DNA of 36,094 nt from Gracilibacteraceae bacterium. GTDB lineage: Bacteria > Bacillota > Desulfitobacteriia > Desulfitobacteriales > Syntrophobotulaceae. This document shows, piece after piece, positions 7,599-16,415 of the stretch (position 1 is its first letter; each line of letters starts with the position of its first letter). Location: positions 1 through 36,094 of the forward strand of contig JAISWK010000097.1 of NCBI GenBank assembly GCA_031270805.1. The letters run 5' to 3'. Both the position numbers and the translations under genes were made by a program. The notes under the pieces were generated by a model that was not told the origin of the DNA, ran no database searches, and saw only the letters and a program-made list of their open reading frames with translations.

Positions 7599-10103
7599 TC
7601 AGGCGCCGGCGCCGCAGCAGCGTTTATATTTTTTGCCGCTGCCACAGGGACAGGGGTCGTTCCGCCCCACTTGCTGATTGACGCGCACCGGTTTGTGCGC
7701 ATCGGCCGTATAGCGGTTTTCAATCAGGGCCTGGCGCGGGTTGGGCGCGGAAGCCTCCGTCACGCGCGGCGTCACCCGCAGGACATAAGTGACCACATCT
7801 TCCTGGATGGCGGCGATCATGCTCTGGAACATCTCATAGGCCTCGTTGCGGTATTCCACGAGCGGATCTCTTTGCCCGTAGGCCCGCAACCCTATGCCGT
7901 CCCGCAGATCGTCCATGGCGTCCAGATGATCTTTCCAGCGGGAATCGACCACCCGCAACACTATACTGCGCTCGATCGCCCGCATGAGGTCAGTGCCGTA
8001 ATTACGTTCCCGCTCCTCGTAATACTCCTCCACCCGATCGAGAATCAGTTCCCGCATCTCTTCTTTATCGAGATTGATAAAATTTTCCTCGGTCAAGTTG
8101 TGATTTGGCAGCAACACGTTTTCCAGCAGTTCAAGAAAACTGAGCATGTTCCATTCTTCCGGGTACGGGCTTTCACTGCTGAAACGGGCCAGGATGTCGT
8201 CCGTGACTGTTTCCACCATTTGCCAGATCTGGTCTTTAATATCTTTGCCCGTGAGAACTTCCCGCCGCTGGGAATAGATGATCTCCCGCTGCTGGTTCAT
8301 CACGTCGTCATAATTGAGTACATGCTTGCGGATCTCGAAGTTACGCGCTTCCACGCGTTTTTGCGCGTTTTCGATTTGTTTGCTCACAAGGCGGGACTCA
8401 ATCGGCATTTCGTCGTTCATGCCCAGTTTGTCCATGAGACCGACCAGGTTTTCCCCACCGAACAGGCGCATCAGATCATCTTCCATCGAAATGTAGAACT
8501 GGGTGGAACCCATGTCGCCCTGGCGCCCCGAGCGACCGCGCAGCTGGTTGTCAATGCGGCGGGATTCATGCCGTTCCGTGCCGATGATATGCAGACCGCC
8601 CAAGTTGGCGACGCCTTCACCCAGCACGATGTCCGTGCCGCGACCGGCCATGTTCGTGGCAATGGTCACCGCCCCCTGCTCGCCGGCTTTGGCGACGATC
8701 TGCGCTTCCTGCTCATGGAATTTGGCGTTCAGCACCTGGTGCGGCACACCCTTTTTCTTCAGGAGCTCGCTGAGCAGCTCCGATTTTTCAATGGAAACCG
8801 TGCCTACGAGTACCGGCTGGCCGATGCTGTGTTTGGCCGTGATATCTTCAATTACAGAGTTGAATTTGCCGGCTTCGGTGCGATAAATAACGTCGGGCAG
8901 ATCGGCGCGGATCATGGGCAGGTTAGTCGGCACCTCCACCACGTCGAGCCGGTAGATATTCATAAATTCCTGCTCTTCCGTCCGCGCCGTGCCGGTCATG
9001 CCAGCCAGTTTTTTATACATGCGGAAATAGTTTTGGAAAGTAATAGTGGCCAGGGTCTGGGTTTCCCGCTCGATTTTGACCTTTTCCTTCGCTTCAATCG
9101 CCTGGTGCAGTCCTTCGCTGTAGCGGCGCCCAAACATCAAGCGCCCCGTGAATTCGTCCACGATGATGACCTGACCGTCCTTGACCACGTAGTCGCGGTC
9201 TTTGCGGAACAGGGTATGCGCTTTCAGGGCCTGGTTCACATAGTGCGCCATCTCATTGTTCAGGTCGTCGTACAGGTTTTCCACCCCGAGCATTTCCTCG
9301 ACCAGACCGACGCCGTCCTCGGTCAGGGTCACGACCCGCTCTTTTTCGTTCACATTGTAATCCCGCTCGTTTTTCAGGCGGGGAATGATTTTGGACATCC
9401 GATCATAGAGTTCCGTAGACTTGTTGCCTTCGCCGGAGATAATGAGCGGCGTGCGCGCCTCGTCGATGAGGATGGAATCCACCTCGTCCACAATGGCGAA
9501 GGAAAGCGGGCGCTGCACGAGCCACTCCGCTGTGGAAGTCATATTGTCCCGCAGATAGTCAAACCCGAATTCATTATTGGTGCCATAAGTAATGTCCGCC
9601 GTGTAACTCCCCTTTTTTTCTTCCGGCGTCATCCCATGGACGACGAGTCCGACCGAAAGCCCGAGCATGTTGTAGACCTGTCCCATCCATTCCGCGTCGC
9701 GCCTGGCCAGGTAATCATTGACCGTGACGACATGGACGCCTTCGCCGCTGAGCGCGTTCAGGCAGACCGGCAATGTGGCGACGAGGGTTTTGCCTTCGCC
9801 TGTTTTCATCTCGGCAATGCGTCCGTCATGCAAGACCATGCCGCCGATAAGCTGGACGTCATAGTGCCGCAAACCGAGCGCCCGTTCGGCCGCTTCGCGC
9901 ACAAGGGCGAAGGTTTCCGGCAAGAGGGAATCCGGGCTTTCGCCGTTGGCGCTCCGCTGGCGGTAATCATCCATTTTTTGCCGCAGCTCGTCCCCGCTCA
10001 ACGAGGCCATTTCCGCAGCGTAGCGATCAACGAGTTCGACTTTTTTCATATAGCGCTTAATGTCCCGCGCGTTACTGTCAAAAAGGGCGCTGATAATGCT
10101 CAT
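7599..10103 (-). CDS. secA: Protein translocase ATPase SecA
   Basis: 834 residues, the motor that pushes preproteins through SecYEG. The nucleotide-binding folds show [16 protein letters not shown] (Walker A, near residue 98), [20 protein letters not shown] (Walker B region, near 205) and [15 protein letters not shown] near 490. The PPXD, helical scaffold and wing regions follow in order. The C terminus keeps a complete zinc-binding SEC-C motif, [13 protein letters not shown], which binds SecB or ribosomes in other species. The start has GAGGTGG ahead of ATG 10103. It heads the minus-strand run secA-TPR-PHP-ksgA-DUF554 and is divergent from rpsB. A long open frame on the opposite strand is a shadow. 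Confidence 0.98.
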   Translation of the reverse strand: MSIISALFDSNARDIKRYMKKVELVDRYAAEMASLSGDELRQKMDDYRQRSANGESPDSLLPETFALVREAAERALGLRHYDVQLIGGMVLHDGRIAEMKTGEGKTLVATLPVCLNALSGEGVHVVTVNDYLARRDAEWMGQVYNMLGLSVGLVVHGMTPEEKKGSYTADITYGTNNEFGFDYLRDNMTSTAEWLVQRPLSFAIVDEVDSILIDEARTPLIISGEGNKSTELYDRMSKIIPRLKNERDYNVNEKERVVTLTEDGVGLVEEMLGVENLYDDLNNEMAHYVNQALKAHTLFRKDRDYVVKDGQVIIVDEFTGRLMFGRRYSEGLHQAIEAKEKVKIERETQTLATITFQNYFRMYKKLAGMTGTARTEEQEFMNIYRLDVVEVPTNLPMIRADLPDVIYRTEAGKFNSVIEDITAKHSIGQPVLVGTVSIEKSELLSELLKKKGVPHQVLNAKFHEQEAQIVAKAGEQGAVTIATNMAGRGTDIVLGEGVANLGGLHIIGTERHESRRIDNQLRGRSGRQGDMGSTQFYISMEDDLMRLFGGENLVGLMDKLGMNDEMPIESRLVSKQIENAQKRVEARNFEIRKHVLNYDDVMNQQREIIYSQRREVLTGKDIKDQIWQMVETVTDDILARFSSESPYPEEWNMLSFLELLENVLLPNHNLTEENFINLDKEEMRELILDRVEEYYEERERNYGTDLMRAIERSIVLRVVDSRWKDHLDAMDDLRDGIGLRAYGQRDPLVEYRNEAYEMFQSMIAAIQEDVVTYVLRVTPRVTEASAPNPRQALIENRYTADAHKPVRVNQQVGRNDPCPCGSGKKYKRCCGAGA

Positions 10104-10157
10104 CCAACCACCTCATAATCAGTTCCGTCTAATACTCCTGTGAAACGTGTACGAATC

Positions 10158-10186
10158 ATTTTAACACGCCCGGCGCATATGTTCAA
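10158..10186 (-). promoter_or_regulatory. Probable sigma-70-type promoter of secA
   Basis: On the minus strand, TTGAAC (10186-10181) is followed after exactly 17 bases by TAAAAT (10163-10158). This places transcription start some 45-55 bases before the secA ATG. Confidence 0.6.
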
Positions 10187-10230
10187 TATAAATTTCGGGC
10201 TTTGGGCCTTTCTTTCCGGTGAGGGGTAGG

Positions 10231-10259
10231 TTGACATTTTTTTTTGCCTATGCTATAAT
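10231..10259 (+). promoter_or_regulatory. Near-perfect housekeeping promoter of rpsB
   Basis: TTGACA (10231-10236), a 17-base spacer and TATAAT (10254-10259) match the full consensus. A TG at 10251-10252 adds an extended -10 element. Expected transcription start is near 10266, giving a leader of about 115 bases before rpsB. Confidence 0.92.
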
Positions 10260-10290
10260 TTTTCCCAGTGGATTTTACGAAATACACACG

Positions 10291-10345
10291 CAGAAGGATC
10301 GGCGCCCGGTTCCCCGTTGCGGGGCGGTCGCCGGGGTGAATTCTG
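10291..10345 (+). promoter_or_regulatory. Structured rpsB leader RNA
   Basis: Three nested complementary pairs stack around one loop: CAGAA (10291-10295) with TTCTG (10341-10345), CGGCG (10300-10304) with CGCCG (10329-10333), and CCCC (10312-10315) with GGGG (10321-10324). An alternative pairing of CCCGG (10305-10309) with CCGGG (10331-10335) could compete. The leader ends 20 bases before the SD. An autoregulatory site for ribosomal protein S2 is a reasonable inference, since rpsB leaders are regulated this way in other bacteria. Confidence 0.5.
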
Positions 10346-10379
10346 CGGCGGAGAAAAAACAAAGAAAGGAGGTGTCGCA

Positions 10380-11096
10380 ATGGCTGTTATTTCCATGAAA
10401 CAATTATTGGAAGCCGGCGTACACTTCGGGCATCAGACCAGGCGTTGGAACCCTAAAATGGCGCGTTATATTTTCACGGAACGGAATGGCATCTACATCA
10501 TCGATTTGCAGAAAACCGTGAGAAAAGTCGAAGAAGCCTACAATTTTGTGCGTAGTATCGCGCAATCCGGCGGCAGCATTCTCTTTGTCGGCACAAAAAA
10601 ACAGGCCCAGGAAACTGTAAAGGAAGAAGCGGAGCGCTGTGGCATGTTTTATGTCAACGAGCGCTGGCTGGGCGGGATGCTCACGAATTTTCTCACCATC
10701 CAGAAGCGGGTGGATCGTCTGCGCGAACTGGAGAAGATGGAGGAAAACGGCGTATTCGAGGTGCTGCCCAAGAAGGAAGTGGCTTCCCTCCGGCACGAGA
10801 TGAGCAAACTGGAGCGTTTTCTCGGCGGGATCAAGGAGATGAAAAAACTGCCCGACGCGGTTTTTATCGTTGATCCGCGCAAAGAGGGCATCGCCGTGGC
10901 CGAAGCCCGCAAACTGAATATCCCGATTGTCGGGATCGTCGACACAAACTGTGACCCGGATGAAATCAGCGTGGTCATCCCGGCGAATGACGACGCGATT
11001 AAATCCGTCAAACTTCTGACCGGGCGCATGGCCGACGCGGTGATTGAGGGAACACGGGGCGGCGCGGATAACGCGGCGGCGGAAATAGCGGGATGA
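10380..11096 (+). CDS. rpsB: 30S ribosomal protein S2
   Basis: 238 residues, a full-length S2, which binds the 30S head-body junction and helps hold S1. It opens [27 protein letters not shown], followed by [30 protein letters not shown] and the late [20 protein letters not shown] block. ATG 10380 has an excellent ribosome site, AAAGGAGGTG at 10365-10374; the frame is open upstream but contains this SD. It is the first gene after the strong promoter and is followed by tsf after 28 bases, the usual bacterial order. Confidence 0.98.
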   Translation: MAVISMKQLLEAGVHFGHQTRRWNPKMARYIFTERNGIYIIDLQKTVRKVEEAYNFVRSIAQSGGSILFVGTKKQAQETVKEEAERCGMFYVNERWLGGMLTNFLTIQKRVDRLRELEKMEENGVFEVLPKKEVASLRHEMSKLERFLGGIKEMKKLPDAVFIVDPRKEGIAVAEARKLNIPIVGIVDTNCDPDEISVVIPANDDAIKSVKLLTGRMADAVIEGTRGGADNAAAEIAG

Positions 11097-11124
11097 ACCT
11101 TTCGCAGAAAGGCATGGTTATAAT

Positions 11125-11778
11125 ATGGCTGAAGTAAACACCGCCCTGATCAAGGAACTGCGGGAAAGAACCGGCGCGGGGATGCTGGATTGCAAAAACG
11201 CCCTCGTCGCCTGTGACGGCGATACGGACAAGGCGATTGACTTTCTGCGGGAAAAAGGCCTGGCCGCCGCCGCGAAAAAAGAAGGACGCATCGCCGCGGA
11301 AGGACTGGTTGAGTCCTATATCCACGGAGGCGGTCGCATCGGCGTACTGCTGGAGGTCAACTGTGAGACGGATTTTGTGGCGCGGAGCGAGGATTATCGC
11401 CGTTTTGTCCGCGATATCGCCATGCAGATCGCCGCAGCCCGGCCGGAATACATCAACGCCAGTGAAGTGCCGGCAGAAGTGCTGGAACACGAGCGGGAGA
11501 TTGTGCGGGCCCAGACTTTGAACGAAGGGAAACCGGCCGCCATTGCGGAAAAAATGATCGAGGGGCGCATGAGCAAGTTTTTCCAGGAAGTGTGCCTGAT
11601 GGAACAACCGTTTGTCAAGGAACCGGACAAAGCCGTCAAGGATATACTGCTCGACAAAATATCCAAGGTAGGCGAAAAGATTTCGATCCGCCGTTTTGCC
11701 CGTTTTGAACTGGGTGAAGGGATAGAAAAGAAACAAAGCAATTTCGTCGATGAAGTTATGAAGGAAATAGAGCGATAA
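11125..11778 (+). CDS. tsf: Translation elongation factor Ts
   Basis: 217 residues, the short EF-Ts form common in Gram-positive-type bacteria. It exchanges GDP for GTP on EF-Tu. The N-terminal UBA-like part is typical ([21 protein letters not shown]), followed by the core signature ([20 protein letters not shown]) and the C-terminal helix pair ([19 protein letters not shown]). It is co-transcribed with rpsB. A strong terminator lies eight bases after the stop, so rpsB-tsf is a closed two-gene unit. Confidence 0.97.
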   Translation: MAEVNTALIKELRERTGAGMLDCKNALVACDGDTDKAIDFLREKGLAAAAKKEGRIAAEGLVESYIHGGGRIGVLLEVNCETDFVARSEDYRRFVRDIAMQIAAARPEYINASEVPAEVLEHEREIVRAQTLNEGKPAAIAEKMIEGRMSKFFQEVCLMEQPFVKEPDKAVKDILLDKISKVGEKISIRRFARFELGEGIEKKQSNFVDEVMKEIER

Positions 11779-11785
11779 TTTAGCG

Positions 11786-11815
11786 AAAGAGAACACTTCG
11801 GTGTTCTCTTTTTTT
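11786..11815 (+). terminator. Rho-independent terminator after tsf
   Basis: GAGAACAC (11789-11796), a TTCG tetraloop and GTGTTCTC (11801-11808) form a perfect stem, extended by AAA/TTT pairs. A seven-T run follows at 11809-11815. Confidence 0.95.
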
Positions 11816-11876
11816 CAATGGCGCGGAAGGGGAATTTCCCGTCGGCGTTGAACTATAAACAGGCATGGAGGCCGAG

Positions 11877-12596
11877 ATGAGCGAAGCGCGTTACAGGCGA
11901 ATTATCCTTAAAATCAGCGGCGAAGCGCTGGCCGGCGCGGATGGATTCGGCATCTCGCCGCAGGTGGTCAAGAATGTGGCCGGGCAGGTCAAAGAGATCA
12001 GTCAATTGGGCGTGCAGGTCGGCATGGTGGTGGGCGGCGGCAATCTGTGGCGCGGCGTCACGGGCAGCGCGATGGGGATGGATCGGGCGACGGCCGACCA
12101 TATGGGGATGCTGGCCACGGTCATGAACGCGCTGGCGCTGCAGGACGCCCTTGAGCAGCAGGGAGTGTACACCCGGGTGCTTTCCGCCATCGAAATGCGT
12201 CAGGTCGCCGAGCATTATATTCGGCGCCGGGCCATGCGGCATATGGAAAAAGGTCGCGTCGTTATTTTTGCCGCCGGCACCGGCAACCCGTTTTTTTCCA
12301 CTGATACGGCGGCGGCGCTGCGAGCGGCGGAGACCGAAGCGGAAGTTATCCTCATGGCCAAAATGGTGGATGGCGTCTATGACGACGATCCGCACCGCAA
12401 CGTATCCGCTCGCAAATTTGAGCGCCTGACATATTTTGATATTCTGAACCGGGGCTTGGGCGTCATGGATTCCACCGCCGCTTCGCTCTGCATGGACAAC
12501 GACATACCGCTCATTGTTTTTGACCTGAATCAGGCCGGCAATATTCTCAAGGCGGTTCAGGGCGTGGAGATCGGCACATTTGTAGGGAGGGATTAG
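11877..12596 (+). CDS. pyrH: Uridylate kinase
   Basis: 239 residues, the bacterial hexameric UMP kinase that makes UDP for nucleic acid and envelope synthesis. It belongs to the amino-acid-kinase fold: [12 protein letters not shown] near residue 6, [11 protein letters not shown] near 50, [37 protein letters not shown] and the late [19 protein letters not shown] 11877 is preferred because GGAGG (11867-11871) is five bases ahead. An in-frame ATG at 11865 has no better site and overlaps that SD. It stands after the tsf terminator with no clear new promoter in the 61-base gap, and starts the pyrH-frr-uppS-cdsA run. Confidence 0.96.
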   Translation: MSEARYRRIILKISGEALAGADGFGISPQVVKNVAGQVKEISQLGVQVGMVVGGGNLWRGVTGSAMGMDRATADHMGMLATVMNALALQDALEQQGVYTRVLSAIEMRQVAEHYIRRRAMRHMEKGRVVIFAAGTGNPFFSTDTAAALRAAETEAEVILMAKMVDGVYDDDPHRNVSARKFERLTYFDILNRGLGVMDSTAASLCMDNDIPLIVFDLNQAGNILKAVQGVEIGTFVGRD

Positions 12597-12597
12597 G

Positions 12598-13158
12598 ATG
12601 ACTCTGGACGACGTTATTCGGACGACAGAGGAAAAAATGGGGAAAACCTTTGAGGTACTGGGGCGGGATTTGCGCTCCGTGCGGGTCGGCTTGGCTTCAC
12701 CCGGGATGCTGGATAAGATAATCGTTGATTATTACGGCACGCAGACTCCGGTCAGCCAGATGGCCAGCATCGCGGTGACCGAGCCGCGGGTGCTGACAAT
12801 CCAGCCCTGGGACAAGAGCGCGATCGCCGCCATCGAAAAAGCCATCCTGAAATCAGACCTGGGGATCACGCCGATGAATGACGGCGCGATTATTCGCCTG
12901 GTCGTTCCTCAGTTGACGGCGGAGCGCCGGCAGGAAATAGTCAAGTCCATGAAAAAAAGAGGAGAGGAAACCCGCGTCGCTCTGCGCAACATTCGCCGCG
13001 AGGGGCTGGAGGAAATCAAGAAAACTGAAAAAGATAAACTGTGTTCGGAGGACGAAGCGAAAAAAACTCAGGATCGCGTGCAAAAACTGACGGACAAATA
13101 TATTAAAGAAGTGGATGCCGCCTTGGAAACCAAGGAGCAGGAGATTGTCGCGGTCTGA
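12598..13158 (+). CDS. frr: Ribosome recycling factor
   Basis: 186 residues, the standard RRF length; with EF-G it splits post-termination ribosomes. Conserved stretches include KTFEVLGRDLRSVRVGLASP, DYYGTQTPVSQMASI, the late VKSMKKRGEETRVALRNIRR and the terminal LTDKYIKEVDAALETKE helix. The start is one base after the pyrH stop (TAGGATG), with GGGAGGG just ahead inside pyrH, so translation is coupled. Confidence 0.97.
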   Translation: MTLDDVIRTTEEKMGKTFEVLGRDLRSVRVGLASPGMLDKIIVDYYGTQTPVSQMASIAVTEPRVLTIQPWDKSAIAAIEKAILKSDLGITPMNDGAIIRLVVPQLTAERRQEIVKSMKKRGEETRVALRNIRREGLEEIKKTEKDKLCSEDEAKKTQDRVQKLTDKYIKEVDAALETKEQEIVAV

Positions 13159-13163
13159 AAGTA

Positions 13164-13883
13164 ATGAAAAACCCGACTGACCCGCAGCATGTAGCCATCA
13201 TTATGGACGGCAACGGCCGTTGGGCGCGGCAGCGCGGTATGCCGCGCAGTTTTGGCCATAGGGCCGGCGTGGAGTCTTTGCGCCGCGTCGTGCGCCATAG
13301 CGCGAACTTGGGCATCAGTTACCTTACTGTTTATGCCTTTTCCACCGAAAATTGGAAAAGGCCGCGCCGGGAAGTCAGTTTTTTGATCGGCCTGCTGCGT
13401 GAATATTTTCGTACCACCATCGGGGAACTGCACGCCATGCGCGTGCGCGTCCTTGTGATCGGAGATATGGCGCCCTTTCCCGCCGACGTGCGGGAACTGG
13501 CGGAGAAGGCTCGCACGCAGACCCGTCTGAATGACGGACTTCGTTTGCAGATTGCCCTGAACTACGGCGGTCGGGCTGATATCCTGCAGGCGGCGCGCAC
13601 GCTGGCCGCGCAAGCGCGAACGGGCGAACTTGATCCGGCCGGAATCGACGAAGCCTGTTTTGCCGGCTGTCTGCATACCGCCGGACTGCCCGATCCGGAA
13701 GTCGTGATCCGCACCTCCGGCGAGACGCGGCTCAGCAATTTTTTGCTCTGGCAGACCGCTTACGCCGAGTTAGTCGTTGCGGCGGAATGTTGGCCGGATT
13801 TTGACGAAGCCTCATTGGAAAGGGTTTTGGCCGAGTATCGGCAGCGGGAGCGCCGCTTCGGTTCCGTGAGGAGGGAAAGTTAA
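13164..13883 (+). CDS. uppS: Isoprenyl (undecaprenyl) diphosphate synthase
   Basis: 239 residues, a cis-prenyltransferase that builds the C55 lipid carrier for peptidoglycan. Signature blocks are VAIIMDGNGRWARQRG, with the metal-binding Asp at residue 15, then GHRAGVESLRRVV, LTVYAFSTENWKRP, LQIALNYGGRADI and the C-terminal PEVVIRTSGETRLSNFLLWQ. It starts five bases after frr, and its stop overlaps the cdsA start by one base (TAATG). Confidence 0.97.
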   Translation: MKNPTDPQHVAIIMDGNGRWARQRGMPRSFGHRAGVESLRRVVRHSANLGISYLTVYAFSTENWKRPRREVSFLIGLLREYFRTTIGELHAMRVRVLVIGDMAPFPADVRELAEKARTQTRLNDGLRLQIALNYGGRADILQAARTLAAQARTGELDPAGIDEACFAGCLHTAGLPDPEVVIRTSGETRLSNFLLWQTAYAELVVAAECWPDFDEASLERVLAEYRQRERRFGSVRRES

Positions 13884-14683
13884 TGGGCAGACGGATTCTC
13901 AGCGCCGTCGTTTTAGCGCCATTGTTCCTTTTTCTCATCTACCTGGGAGGCCGGTACCTGGCCGCCGCGATCGTTATCCTCTCTCTCCTGGCTTTACGGG
14001 AGTATTTTCTTATCGGGCAGAAGGCCGGTTGGCTGAAAGACGGGAAATGGCCCTTCACCCTCTGCGTGATTTGGCTGGTTCTTTTCTGGCTGGACTTTCA
14101 AAGCTGGCTTTTGCCGCTTCTCTATTTTTGTTTTTTCCTGCTCATGGCGCGTTATATCCTGGTTTTCCCCTCGGTTTCTTTTATGGAACTCATTTTTCAG
14201 ATCTCCGCCTTCTTTTACCCCGTTATTTTCCTTACATATTTGCAGCGGCTGCGGGATCTTCCTTCCCACGGTCTGGCTTGGTGCCTGTTCGCCATTCTCA
14301 CCATCTGGCTGACCGACAGCGCCGCTTACTTGATCGGTTCCGCCATCGGCCGCCGCAAGATCGCGCCCCGCATCAGCCCGAACAAATCCGTGGCCGGTTC
14401 TGTCGCCGGCGGCGTCGTCGCCGTGATTTTTGGCGCCGTTTTTGGCTGGATCGCCGATATCGCTCCGTTATGGCTGATAGTGCCCCTCGCTCTGGCCATC
14501 AGTATCACCGCCCAGTTGGGCGACCTGTTTGAGTCGGCTCTGAAACGCACGGCGGAGGTCAAGGATTCCGGTCGCGTCATCCCCGGACACGGCGGGATAC
14601 TTGACCGCTTTGACAGCATCCTGCTCACCATGCCCCTTGTCTATTACACCTTATTCGTTTACTACGCTTTGGGCTGGAATTAA
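13883..14683 (+). CDS. cdsA: Phosphatidate cytidylyltransferase
   Basis: 266 residues, an integral membrane enzyme that makes CDP-diacylglycerol, the entry point of phospholipid synthesis. About seven or eight hydrophobic segments are visible, from LSAVVLAPLFLFLIYLGG onward. The C-terminal family signature is complete: LGDLFESALKRTAEVKDSG followed by PGHGGILDRFDS. It is coupled to uppS by TAATG. In many Firmicutes dxr, rseP and ispG follow; here the run ends and miaA comes in from the other strand only nine bases away. Confidence 0.96.
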   Translation: MGRRILSAVVLAPLFLFLIYLGGRYLAAAIVILSLLALREYFLIGQKAGWLKDGKWPFTLCVIWLVLFWLDFQSWLLPLLYFCFFLLMARYILVFPSVSFMELIFQISAFFYPVIFLTYLQRLRDLPSHGLAWCLFAILTIWLTDSAAYLIGSAIGRRKIAPRISPNKSVAGSVAGGVVAVIFGAVFGWIADIAPLWLIVPLALAISITAQLGDLFESALKRTAEVKDSGRVIPGHGGILDRFDSILLTMPLVYYTLFVYYALGWN

Positions 14684-14692
14684 GGAACTGCC

Positions 14693-15631
14693 CTAAAGCG
14701 GCCCGGACAGAAGGCTTGTCATCCGGGCGACGAGCGCCCCGGGCGGCGATTCCGTGACATCAAGCCAGATAATGCGCGGGTCGCGGCAAAACCAGGTCCA
14801 TTGCCGTTTGGCCAGGCGGCGCGTGTCTCGCTGCAGCAGGCGCAGCGTTTCCGCCTGCGTACATAACCCGCGTAAATAAGCGACGGCGTGCCGGTAGCCG
14901 ATACTGCGCAGAGGTTTGAGCTCCGGACTGCGGCCGGCGCGGAGCAGCGCGGCGGTTTCCTCAAAAAGCCCGTCCCGCAGCATAACCTCGGCCCGGGCGT
15001 TGATCCGTTCATATAACCACGGGCGGGGCGCAGTCAGCCCAAAAATGGTCACGCCCGGCAAGGGCGGGTAGAGGCGTTCTTCATAGCGTCGCTGGGCGGA
15101 TAAAGGCCGGCCGGTCAGGGTGAAGACTTCCAGGGCCCGAAGCAGGCGGGCGGTGTCGTGGGGATGCAAACGGGCGGCCGAAACCGGATCAATGGCGCTT
15201 AATTGGCGATGGAGCGCTTCCGGATCCGGGCGGAGGGCAGCCCGGTCGTCCCCCTCCCGGTCGGCGCCGGCGGTGGCAAAAGTAAAGCCGTCCAGCAGAG
15301 CGCGCAGGTACAGGCCCGTGCCGCCCACGACAATCGGCATCCGTCCCCGGGCCCGGATTTCCGCCGCCAGGGTGGCGGCCCGCCGGCAAAAACTGGCCGC
15401 GGTGAACGGTTCGGCCAGGTCCAGTTCATCGAGCAAATGATGCGGAACCCCCAGGCGCTCGGCCGGCGGCGGTTTGGCCGCTCCGATATTCAGTTCCCGA
15501 TAGACCTGCACCGAGTCGCCGGAGATGATTTCCCCGTCCAGTGCGCGCGCCAAGGCCACGCCGGCGGCAGATTTGCCCACGGCGGTCGGGCCGGCAATCA
15601 CGATCAGCTCAATCCCGCTTGATAACGCCAT
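14693..15631 (-). CDS. miaA: tRNA dimethylallyltransferase
   Basis: 312 residues. The enzyme adds a dimethylallyl group to A37 of tRNAs reading UNN codons. It has a P-loop (VIAGPTAVGKSAAG near residue 10), the substrate Asp/Ser block GDSVQVYRELNIGAAKP, HHLLDELD, VVGGTGLYLRALLDG and the C-terminal RRLAKRQWTWFCRD. I use ATG 15631, with AAGGTG five bases ahead; a longer frame to 15682 would lie inside the methyltransferase gene. It overlaps the end of that gene by 23 bases and is the last gene of the mutS-mutL run. Confidence 0.95.
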   Translation of the reverse strand: MALSSGIELIVIAGPTAVGKSAAGVALARALDGEIISGDSVQVYRELNIGAAKPPPAERLGVPHHLLDELDLAEPFTAASFCRRAATLAAEIRARGRMPIVVGGTGLYLRALLDGFTFATAGADREGDDRAALRPDPEALHRQLSAIDPVSAARLHPHDTARLLRALEVFTLTGRPLSAQRRYEERLYPPLPGVTIFGLTAPRPWLYERINARAEVMLRDGLFEETAALLRAGRSPELKPLRSIGYRHAVAYLRGLCTQAETLRLLQRDTRRLAKRQWTWFCRDPRIIWLDVTESPPGALVARMTSLLSGPL

Positions 15632-16415
15632 AGCACACCTTGCTCCCGCCCTGGGCCGGCAGATGAAAACCCAAGCGGGCAAATTCCCCGCTGCCCCGCC
15701 GTTCTTTCAGCACCACCCGCCGCCTGGCCACGCGGCAGGCCTCCGCCACCGCTTCCGCGCCCAGGGCCACCGGGGAAGACCACAATTTCAGAGCTTGCAT
15801 CGCCGCCGCTTCCGCTACGGTGCTACGAAACATCGGGTCAAAACAGACAATGTCCACGGCTCCGTCCGGCAGAGCGCGCAAAAATTCCGTGTGTTCCGCC
15901 CGGTGCGCCTGAACGCGCTCCGCTGCCCGGCCCAGTTCGGCCAGGCTTTCTCCCTTAGCGCCGCAGCCGCGGCCGGGCCAGTCTGTGGAAAAATTTTCTA
16001 ATCCATCGCGCAATAGGGCAAAAACGAGCGGCGCACATTCCGTGCCGACGACCCGGCCCCGCTCCCCCACCGCCCAGGCGGCCACCAGCGCGTCCGCGCC
16101 CAGACCGGCGGTGGCGTCCAGTACCGTATCGCCCGAGCGGACGTCGGCCAGGCTTAAAAAGCGGTCGTACTCTCCCCGCCGCGCCCGCATGACCCGGAGC
16201 AGAGCCATGCCGGGGTGGAAAAACAGCTTCGCCGCCCCCAGGGTCAAATAAAGGCCGCTGCGCGTGATATGCAGCGTGGGGGTCGCGTCGTCTTCCTCCC
16301 CGCGCGGCAGAGGCGGCAGAGGCGCCAGATCCAGCCCCGGCGCCGCGGCCAGCCGTTCCAGCCGCCGCCGCAGCCTTTCGTCCCCCGGGCGGGAAAAGCG
16401 GGCGTAAACCTTCAA
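15609..16415 (-). CDS. RsmJ-like SAM-dependent methyltransferase
   Basis: 268 residues with a class I Rossmann methyltransferase core: TVLDATAGLGADALVAAW (motif I, near residue 98), a glutamate-bearing GTECAPLVFALLRDGL and the motif IV-like VDIVCFDPMFRSTVAEAA. The order and wording fit the RsmJ/DUF548 (PF04445) family; E. coli RsmJ methylates G1516 of 16S rRNA. The N-terminal 60 residues differ from RsmJ, so the target is unsure. The start is TTG 16415, overlapping the mutL stop as TTGA. Such a gene often sits between mutL and miaA in Negativicutes (recalled, not checked). Confidence 0.75.
   Translation of the reverse strand: MKVYARFSRPGDERLRRRLERLAAAPGLDLAPLPPLPRGEEDDATPTLHITRSGLYLTLGAAKLFFHPGMALLRVMRARRGEYDRFLSLADVRSGDTVLDATAGLGADALVAAWAVGERGRVVGTECAPLVFALLRDGLENFSTDWPGRGCGAKGESLAELGRAAERVQAHRAEHTEFLRALPDGAVDIVCFDPMFRSTVAEAAAMQALKLWSSPVALGAEAVAEACRVARRRVVLKERRGSGEFARLGFHLPAQGGSKVCYGVIKRD

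Noticed and set aside
7578-10118. An 846-residue open frame on the plus strand opposite secA
   Set aside because: It mirrors secA codon by codon, has no ribosome site and resembles no known protein. It is a high-GC antisense shadow.
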